64,000 nucleotides of DNA from JACVRW01 sp963819635 (GTDB lineage Bacteria > Actinomycetota > Thermoleophilia > Solirubrobacterales > Thermoleophilaceae): contig CAWFWX010000005.1 of NCBI GenBank assembly GCA_963819635.1, forward strand, positions 558,001-622,000. Reading direction: 5' to 3'. Positions 58,426 through 64,000 of this stretch are shown piece by piece. Under the pieces are notes generated by a model. It was not told where the DNA came from and searched no databases. It saw only the letters and a program-made list of their open reading frames with translations. Each line of letters opens with the position of its first letter. Positions within the stretch are counted from its first letter, which is position 1. Position numbers and translations under genes: made by a program.

Positions 58426-59715
58426 ATGCCGCCAGCCGGCACCGACACGGTCGTAATGAAGTTCGGCGGCACCTCCGTCGCGGACGCGGAGCGCATCAAG
58501 CGCGCGGCCGGCCGCATCGTGAAGGCGAAGGAGGCGGGCACGAACGTCGTGGCCGTGCTCTCCGCGCGCGGGAAGCACACCGACGAGCTCGTATCGCTCG
58601 CCTATGAGGTCTCCGACCGCCCCCATCCACGCGAGATGGACATGCTGCTCTCGACCGGCGAGCGCGTGACCTGCGCCCTGGCGGCGATGGTGATCAACGA
58701 TCTCGGCCACGAGGCGATCTCGCTCACCGGCTCTCAGGCGGGCATCGTCACGGACAGCGGCCACACCAAGGCCCGCATCATCGAGGTGAAGGCCGATCGC
58801 ATCCGGCGCGGGCTCGACGACGGCAAGATCGTGCTGGTCGCGGGATTCCAGGGCGTCTCGCAGGACTCGCTCGACGTGACCACGCTCGGTCGCGGGGGCT
58901 CCGACACGACCGCCGTGGCGCTCGCCGCCGCGCTGGGCGCCGACGTCTGTGAGATCTACACGGACGTGGCCGGCGTATTCAGCGCCGACCCTCGGATCGT
59001 GCCGGAGGCGCGCAAGCTGCCGGTGCTCACGTTCGAGGAGATGCTCGAGATGTCGGCGAGCGGGGCGGGCGTGCTGCAGCTCCGCTCGGTCGAGTACGCG
59101 CGCAACCACGGCGTGACCATCCACTGCCGATCGAGCTTCGAAGACGGACCCGGTACGGTGATTCAGGACGAGGAGCAGACGATGGAACAGGCGCTCATCA
59201 CAGCCGTGACCCACTCCACCTCCGAGGCGCGGATCACGCTCACCGGGCTCCCGGACGTGCCCGGCATCGCCGGCCGCGTGCTCACCGCGCTGGCCGACGC
59301 CAACATCAACGTCGACATGATCATCCAGAACGAGCCCCAGTCGGAGGGCCATCTCGCGGACATGTCGTTCACGGTCCCGCGCGACGACGTGGCTCTCGCT
59401 CGCGAGTCGCTCGGCGCGCTCCAGGCCGAGCTCGGCTTCAGCGAGATCCAGTCAGACGACCGGATGGGGAAGGTCTCGGTCGTCGGGGCCGGAATGAAGA
59501 GCCATCCAGGCGTTGCGGCGAAGACCTTCACCGTCCTGGGCGAGGCGGGCGTGAACATCGAGATGATCTCGACCTCCCCGATCAAGATCTCATGCGTGGT
59601 GCGCGAGGAGCACGTGGCCGACGCTGTCCGCCGGCTTCACACCGCCTTCGAGCTGGGCGCGGACGCGGTGCTCCCCGAGGACGTGGCCGGCGTGCACCGC
59701 CCGAAGGTGGCGTAG
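58426..59715 (+). CDS. lysC: Aspartate kinase
   Basis: The 429-residue product has the kinase domain signature VVMKFGGTSVADAERIK, the conserved LLSTGERV and TLGRGGSDTTAVALAAALGA, and EIYTDVAGVFSADPR. Two C-terminal ACT domains follow (ITLTGLPDVPGIAGRVLTAL and VSVVGAGMKSHPGVAAKTF) that bind lysine and/or threonine for feedback inhibition. It makes aspartyl phosphate for Lys, Thr, Met and diaminopimelate synthesis. Start ATG 58426; the upstream TTG 58417 is less likely. As in other class II enzymes, the ATG near 59182 could allow an internal beta-subunit start (inference). asd follows by 3 nt. Confidence 0.96.
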   Translation: MPPAGTDTVVMKFGGTSVADAERIKRAAGRIVKAKEAGTNVVAVLSARGKHTDELVSLAYEVSDRPHPREMDMLLSTGERVTCALAAMVINDLGHEAISLTGSQAGIVTDSGHTKARIIEVKADRIRRGLDDGKIVLVAGFQGVSQDSLDVTTLGRGGSDTTAVALAAALGADVCEIYTDVAGVFSADPRIVPEARKLPVLTFEEMLEMSASGAGVLQLRSVEYARNHGVTIHCRSSFEDGPGTVIQDEEQTMEQALITAVTHSTSEARITLTGLPDVPGIAGRVLTALADANINVDMIIQNEPQSEGHLADMSFTVPRDDVALARESLGALQAELGFSEIQSDDRMGKVSVVGAGMKSHPGVAAKTFTVLGEAGVNIEMISTSPIKISCVVREEHVADAVRRLHTAFELGADAVLPEDVAGVHRPKVA

Positions 59716-59718
59716 GCG

Positions 59719-60744
59719 ATGCGGGTCGCCGTCGTGGGCGCCACAGGTGCGGTCGGATCCACGATGCTCGACGTGCTGCGCGAGCGCACCTTCCCCGCGG
59801 ACGAGGTCGTGCCGTTCGCCTCCGAGCGCTCGGCCGGGCGCAAGCTCGATTGGGGGGACCGGAGCCTTACGGTCGCGCCGCTGAACGACGAGACGATCCA
59901 GGGCTTCGACGTCGCGCTCTTCTCGGCCGGCTCCGGGGTCAGCGCCGAGTGGGCGCCTCGCTTCGCGGACGCGGGCGCCGTCGTGGTCGACAACTCGTCG
60001 CAGTGGCGCATGCACGAGGACGTGCCGCTGGTCGTCTCCGAGGTCAACCCCGAGGCGCTCGACGGCCATAAGGGCATCGTCGCGAATCCGAACTGCACGA
60101 CGATGCAGACCGTGGTGGCGCTCGGGCCGATCCTCAAGGAAGCGGGGATCGAGCGCGTCGTGATGTCGAGCTACCAGGCGGTGTCGGGAACGGGCCAGCG
60201 CGCGGTGGAGGAGCTGCACGACCAGGTGGAGGCGCAGCTCCACGCCAAGGAGATGCCGCGGCCGGAGGTGTATCCGCACCAGATCGCGTTCAACGTGCTG
60301 CCGCAGGTCGAGACCTTCAAGGACGGCGACGACTACACCACCGAGGAGCGCAAGTGCATGCGCGAGACGAGCAAGATCCTCGGGCGCGACGACATCGGCG
60401 TATCGGCGACCTGCGCCCGCGTGCCGGTCTTCACGGGGCACTCGGTGTCCGCGAACGTCCAGACGCGCGACCCGCTCTCGCCGGACGAGTGCCGCGATCT
60501 GCTGGCGTCGTCGCCCGGCCTCACCGTGATCGATGACCCGGGCAACGGGCTCTACCCCACGGCCCTCGACGCGGCCGGTCGCGACGACGTCCTCGTCGGC
60601 CGCATCCGGCGCGACCCGTCGCACGAGCGCTGTCTCAACCTCTGGATCGTCGGGAACAACCTGCGCAAGGGCGCCGCCACGAACGCGGTGCAGGTCGCGG
60701 AGCTGCTGAACGTGCGCGGCCTCCTGCGCGCCGCCCCGGCGTAA
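59719..60744 (+). CDS. asd: Aspartate-semialdehyde dehydrogenase
   Basis: The 341-residue product has a Rossmann motif VAVVGATGAVGSTML, the active-site Cys in NPNCTTMQTV, and the substrate- and His-containing RVPVFTGHSV. SSYQAVSGTGQRAVEEL is a family block. It reduces aspartyl phosphate to aspartate semialdehyde with NADPH, the step after LysC. It begins 3 nt after lysC, so they form one operon. The intervening gene pair upstream (molybdopterin enzyme and GH3 protein) separates this operon from recR. Confidence 0.96.
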   Translation: MRVAVVGATGAVGSTMLDVLRERTFPADEVVPFASERSAGRKLDWGDRSLTVAPLNDETIQGFDVALFSAGSGVSAEWAPRFADAGAVVVDNSSQWRMHEDVPLVVSEVNPEALDGHKGIVANPNCTTMQTVVALGPILKEAGIERVVMSSYQAVSGTGQRAVEELHDQVEAQLHAKEMPRPEVYPHQIAFNVLPQVETFKDGDDYTTEERKCMRETSKILGRDDIGVSATCARVPVFTGHSVSANVQTRDPLSPDECRDLLASSPGLTVIDDPGNGLYPTALDAAGRDDVLVGRIRRDPSHERCLNLWIVGNNLRKGAATNAVQVAELLNVRGLLRAAPA

Positions 60745-60776
60745 TCGGGTGCTCGCGCGCACCGCGCGCTCGCAGG

Positions 60777-61421
60777 TTAGCCCGTCGCTACCGGCCGCCG
60801 CTCCTCGTCCACGACCACCGGCTCCTGCTGCGCCATGCGCGCGAGCTCGCGCCGCGATGGGACGCCGAGCTTCCTGTAGATGTTGCGCGCGTGCGTCCGG
60901 ACCGTCTCGACGCCGATCGCGAGCTCGGTCGCGATCTCGGCGTTGGTGCGGCCGTCCTGAAGCAGCTCGAGCACCTCGGCCTCGCGCGCGGTCAGCTCGA
61001 TGCCCTCCATGCCGAGCTGGTCCACGCCGCCCCCGGCGGCGGCCGAGCGCGGGAGCACGTGCATTCCGCGCGAGGCGAGGTGGATGGCGCTCACCACGTC
61101 CCGCGCCTCGGTCTCCTTCGACAGGCATCCGGTCGCCCCGAACGAGAGCATCTGGGTGCACTCCGTGGCGCTGGGCCGGGTCGCGAGAACGAGGATCCTG
61201 GCCTCGGGCAGGCGCTGATGCAGCGCCAGCAGGTCGGCCGGCCCGCTGAGTGCCGCGAAGTTGAGCAGCACGACCGCGGGCGCGTTCTCCGCGACCACCG
61301 ACTCGAGGTCGGACAACGGCACGTCGCGCGCGACGAGGTCGAGATCCGGGTCCTCCCCGATCACGACCGAGAGGCCGATCCCGACGAGGTCCTCGAACCT
61401 TCCGGCGACTACCGTCGCCAT
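60777..61421 (-). CDS. LuxR/NarL-type regulator with pseudo-receiver domain
   Basis: The 214-residue product has an N-terminal receiver-like domain and a C-terminal LuxR helix-turn-helix (LTAREAEVLELLQDGRTNAE, then VRTHARNIYRKLGVPSR). In the receiver, the phosphoacceptor Asp is replaced: APAVVLLNFAAL has Asn where VLLD is normal. The conserved Lys (GCLSKE) and Thr (VLAT) remain. It may therefore act without phosphorylation, or respond to a ligand. No partner kinase lies nearby. It is convergent with asd, 32 nt apart. Confidence 0.88.
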   Translation of the reverse strand: MATVVAGRFEDLVGIGLSVVIGEDPDLDLVARDVPLSDLESVVAENAPAVVLLNFAALSGPADLLALHQRLPEARILVLATRPSATECTQMLSFGATGCLSKETEARDVVSAIHLASRGMHVLPRSAAAGGGVDQLGMEGIELTAREAEVLELLQDGRTNAEIATELAIGVETVRTHARNIYRKLGVPSRRELARMAQQEPVVVDEERRPVATG

Positions 61422-61490
61422 GGGCGTGACAACGGACGAGCTTCCATTTCTCCCCCGCGGGTTACCCGTTACGGGAAGAAGCTAGACCGC

Positions 61491-62198
61491 TTACTTGAAC
61501 AGAACGGGGGTTCCCACCTCGAGCCGCCGGCCCAGCGCGAGGATGTCCTCGTTGTGCAGGCGGACACAGCCGTTCGAGATGTAGCCGGGGATCAGGCCGG
61601 GCTGGTTCGTTCCGTGGATCCCGACCTGGCCGCCACCGGGCCAGTCGGTGCGGTAGCGCGAGAAGGCGCTCGTGCCGAACGCGAGCGCGCCGTAGATCGA
61701 GCCGCTGCTCGACAGCGCGAGGCGCTCGCGGATGTAGGACTGACCGGTCGGCGTGGGGGATTCCGCGGCGCCGACGCCGATCCGTGCCCGCATCACGACC
61801 TTGCCGTCCCGCAGTAGGCGCAGCTCCAGCGCGCCCCGGTCGACGACGACGAGATCCCGGTGGAAGCGGGAGGCCGACAGGACGCGCTCCTTGACCCAGC
61901 CGATCTTTCGGCCGAGCCCCGGGTAGCGGATCCGCACCCACGTGCGACGGCCCAGCGTCTCCTGCCCGAGCACGAGCACGACCTCCTGGCGGCCGTGGAA
62001 GGTGAATGGCTCGAGGTACTCGACCTTGGGCGCGCGAATCCCGGGCTTGGCGCGCACCCAGCTGGCGTAGTTCACGAACGCGGAGTGGGTCCTCGTGCGC
62101 TCGTCCGAGAGCCGGATGTAGCGCGCGGAAGCCGCCGGTGCCGCGGCGAGCAGCACGATCAGGCCCGCAACGAGCAGCGAGGCGGTGCGGCGAGTCAC
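61491..62198 (-). CDS. L,D-transpeptidase (YkuD domain), secreted
   Basis: The 235-residue product has a signal peptide (VTRRTASLLVAGLIVLLAAAPAASA) and an SH3-like region (residues 50-110). A YkuD domain follows with GIHGTNQPGLIPGYISNGCV, containing the catalytic Cys in SxGCxRLHN and the active-site His in HGT. It would form 3-3 crosslinks in peptidoglycan or attach proteins to it. I choose GTG 62198, where the signal peptide begins; the frame upstream is low-complexity. Confidence 0.9.
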   Translation of the reverse strand: MTRRTASLLVAGLIVLLAAAPAASARYIRLSDERTRTHSAFVNYASWVRAKPGIRAPKVEYLEPFTFHGRQEVVLVLGQETLGRRTWVRIRYPGLGRKIGWVKERVLSASRFHRDLVVVDRGALELRLLRDGKVVMRARIGVGAAESPTPTGQSYIRERLALSSSGSIYGALAFGTSAFSRYRTDWPGGGQVGIHGTNQPGLIPGYISNGCVRLHNEDILALGRRLEVGTPVLFK

Positions 62199-62277
62199 AG
62201 CCCGAGCGTACGCGTCTTTCGTCCAAAAATCCTGCGTCGGGCGCGAAGAACCGCTGCAGGCGCCGACATAGCGCCGT

Positions 62278-62826
62278 ATGTCCCTCCGCCGCCGTGCCCG
62301 CTGGGCGCTCGCCCTGTGCGTGCTCACCGGGGCGGTTCCGGCGTCCGCGCACGCGAATCACGGCACGACCTTCCTCGACGAGGAGCTCGCGACGTACATG
62401 GCGCTCGCGCATGCGCATTGGGGCGGTCCGATTCCCACCTGTGTGGTGAACGGCGTCACGACCGTTCCGGCGCACGCGATCCTCTACGACGACCCCGATC
62501 CGTCCGTCGCGGCGCGCGCGGAGCAGCCGGGCTGCCAGATCTGGCTCGACCGCAGCAGCTGGCGGGAGATGCGCCCGGTGGAGGCGTGCATGATCATCGT
62601 GCACGAGTGGGGCCACCTGCTCGGCCGGGGACACTCGCACGACCCGCTCGACCTGATGGCCGAGGTGCCGGTGCGGCCGCCGCTCGAGTGCCGTTGGGTC
62701 GCGGGGCCGGCGCCCCGCGCACGCGCCAGCGCCGCGCGGCGCTGCGCCCGCCAACGCAAGGCCCGAGCCGCCCGTTCGGGCCGCGCGCGACGGGCCCGCA
62801 GCTCGTGCGTGAGACGGCTCGCGTAG
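62278..62826 (+). CDS. Secreted metzincin-like zinc protease-like protein
   Basis: The 182-residue product has a signal peptide (RARWALALCVLTGAVPASAHA), then a compact domain with the zinc motif HEWGHLLGRGHSHD (His109, His113, His119), the HExxHxxGxxH form of matrixin/reprolysin-type metzincins. Two cysteines (PTCVV and PGCQIW) may form a disulfide, with a third in VEACMI. LDLMAEV could be the Met-turn. The last 50 residues are Arg/Ala-rich. It is divergent from the L,D-transpeptidase. No substrate is known. Confidence 0.78.
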   Translation: MSLRRRARWALALCVLTGAVPASAHANHGTTFLDEELATYMALAHAHWGGPIPTCVVNGVTTVPAHAILYDDPDPSVAARAEQPGCQIWLDRSSWREMRPVEACMIIVHEWGHLLGRGHSHDPLDLMAEVPVRPPLECRWVAGPAPRARASAARRCARQRKARAARSGRARRARSSCVRRLA

Positions 62827-62860
62827 CGCCTCGCCTGACAACCTTCTTGCAGGCTTCTGC

Positions 62861-62889
62861 TTGACGGCTGCGCAAACCCGGGTTCTAAT
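62861..62889 (+). promoter_or_regulatory. Sigma-70-type promoter for the DUF11 protein gene
   Basis: A -35 TTGACG (62861-62866) and a -10 TCTAAT (62884-62889) are separated by exactly 17 nt, each matching consensus in 5 of 6 bases. The -10 would place the transcription start near 62896, giving a leader of about 80 nt before ATG 62975, which has AAGGAGAG at 62963-62970. Confidence 0.7.
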
Positions 62890-62974
62890 GGAGCGGGTCT
62901 AGAGCCATTGACCCATATGGGGGACAGCCCTGTCCTCCCGTTCGACTCGCATCTGGTCCATCAAGGAGAGCCGC

Positions 62975-64000
62975 ATGAAGCCGACGAGAATGGTGACCCT
63001 GGCCGGGGTCATCGCCCTATTGATCATTCCGGGAACGGCGCTGGGCGCCGTGGGCGGACCAGTGATCCTCGGCGGTGACGACCTGACCGACCACGGGTCG
63101 ACCGATGATGCCGGCAACTCCCTGCAGGGCTGGCTCTACATGGAGAAGGCGGTCGGGAACATCAAGGCGCAGGTCGGCCGGGCGAACGACGGCAGCATCG
63201 CCGCCTTCGGGTCGGAGCCGCGCGACGTCGTCAACGGCAGCGGGGGCGACGCCGGGATGGGGATCAAGAACGCGGCGAACAAGAACGGGATGACCGTTCG
63301 CTACTTCGACACGGCGGCCGAGATCAACGGCGGCTTCGCGTCGATCCAGAACGGGACCTACAGCCCGGCGATCATCTGGATCGCGGGCAACGGGGCGGGC
63401 AACGACCTTGGCTCGGGCCCCGACGCCGGTTGCCAGGGCGGCCTCCAGCCGTCGGGCGCGGGCACGCAGACGGAAGGCGAGGCAATCACCGCGAACGCGC
63501 AGGTGATCAACACCTTCGTGAACTCCGGTGGTGGCCTGTTCTCGCACGGGACGTGCTACACGTGGCTGTCGGCACTGTTGCCGGGTCTCACCACGGTGGA
63601 CGGCGGCAGCAGCGACGACCTCTTCCGGACGCCCGCCGGGATCGCAGCGTTCCCCGGCGTCAGCGACGCCGACTTCAACGCCGGGCCGTGGCACAACCAC
63701 TTCGAGGGCGACTTCGGTGGCCTGGACGTGCTCGTCCGCTCGAGCAACAGGGACGATGCCGCGGGCAACGACGCTGCGGTCGTCATCGGCGGCGGCCAGG
63801 TGTCTCTCACCGAGAAGCCTGCCGATCTCGCGATCACGAAGGTCGACTCCGCCGACCCGTCGAGGGCGGGGCGCGACCTGACCTACACGATCACCGTCAC
63901 GAACAACGGGCCGAATCCGGCCACCGGCGTCACGGTGACCGACACCCTGCCGTCGGGTCTCACGGCACGCTCGTCGTCGGCAAGCCAGGGCAGCTGCTCG
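62975..64000 (+). CDS. Secreted protein with DUF11 repeat (3' truncated by window end)
   Basis: The frame is open from ATG 62975 to the last base (342 codons seen). It has a signal peptide (RMVTLAGVIALLIIPGTALG). A roughly 250-residue domain with LGGDDLTDHGSTDDAGN, IIWIAGNGAGNDLGSGPDAG and GGLFSHGTCYTWLSALLPGL looks like a ThuA/class-I-amidotransferase-like alpha/beta fold often found on surface proteins. A DUF11 beta-sandwich then begins (KPADLAITKVDSADP, YTITVTNNGPNPATGVTVTD) and is probably the first of several. It is likely a large surface or appendage protein. Ribosome binding site AAGGAGAG is at 62963-62970. Confidence 0.82.
   Translation, partial: MKPTRMVTLAGVIALLIIPGTALGAVGGPVILGGDDLTDHGSTDDAGNSLQGWLYMEKAVGNIKAQVGRANDGSIAAFGSEPRDVVNGSGGDAGMGIKNAANKNGMTVRYFDTAAEINGGFASIQNGTYSPAIIWIAGNGAGNDLGSGPDAGCQGGLQPSGAGTQTEGEAITANAQVINTFVNSGGGLFSHGTCYTWLSALLPGLTTVDGGSSDDLFRTPAGIAAFPGVSDADFNAGPWHNHFEGDFGGLDVLVRSSNRDDAAGNDAAVVIGGGQVSLTEKPADLAITKVDSADPSRAGRDLTYTITVTNNGPNPATGVTVTDTLPSGLTARSSSASQGSCS

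Noticed and set aside
1..64000. CRISPR array or prophage
   Set aside because: No regularly spaced direct repeats, cas genes, integrase, capsid or terminase genes were seen.

Overview
The window is very GC-rich, has many GTG starts and many 1-4 nt start/stop overlaps, and carries a large-type SRP RNA. It also has a dnaX-ybaB-recR block close to lysC-asd. This points to a high-GC actinobacterium, most likely a Thermoleophilia/Solirubrobacterales-like lineage (inference; no rRNA is present). Coding density is near complete and I find no stretch of more than 300 bases without a gene or RNA. About 64 protein genes, two tRNAs (Ser-GGA, Val-CAC), one SRP RNA, one RAYT gene and two REPIN-like repeats are listed.

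Layout. 1-2.0 kb: 3' end of a GlpA-like flavoenzyme coupled to a second flavoprotein. 2.0-8 kb: small conserved proteins, tRNA-Ser, a methyltransferase, a FadR-type regulator, and an operon for a PKD protein, an Ala-Pro-rich anchor protein and a pseudokinase. 8-22.5 kb: an amine/one-carbon island. It holds ATP-grasp, GcvT-type N-methylglycine dehydrogenase and choline/ethanolamine-kinase-like genes on the minus strand, then a K+/H+ antiporter, an ACT-family permease, an FGGY kinase, and a five-gene operon of glutamine-synthetase-like ligase, C26 hydrolase, aldehyde dehydrogenase, SDR and class I amidotransferase. The operon reads as a gamma-glutamylation route for an amino alcohol such as ethanolamine (inference). 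22.5-29.5 kb: membrane proteins, YqgE, a GST-like protein, an MBOAT plus two SGNH proteins (surface O-acylation) and a secreted glycosidase-like protein. 29.5-34 kb: divergent ogt and Ada/AlkA repair genes, a quinone oxidoreductase, and a RAYT gene with its REPIN. 34-38 kb: a receiver/thioredoxin-reductase fusion and a HerA-like ATPase. 38-44 kb: a coupled membrane operon with an HTTM protein and a QW-motif toroid protein, then an M48 protease. 44-48.2 kb: secreted proteins (lysyl-oxidase-like, beta-propellers) around tRNA-Val. 48.2-52.3 kb: RidA, SRP RNA, SnoaL-like, an AceE-like transketolase and an HD-GYP-like protein. 52.3-60.7 kb: dnaX, ybaB, recR, a molybdopterin oxidoreductase, a GH3 protein, lysC and asd. 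60.7-64 kb: a LuxR-type regulator, an L,D-transpeptidase, a small metzincin-like protein and a truncated DUF11 secreted protein.

The main oddities are as follows. Five genes need exactly one extra nucleotide removed to restore a full-length family product, all in the same (+1) direction. A RAYT/REPIN pair has a second REPIN copy 24 kb away that supplies the last codons of two convergent genes. Several signalling or enzyme domains have lost a hallmark residue: receiver Asp, HD histidine, kinase lysine, DnaX zinc cysteines, and the thioredoxin-reductase CxxC. recR has no ATG, GTG or TTG start at the expected position.
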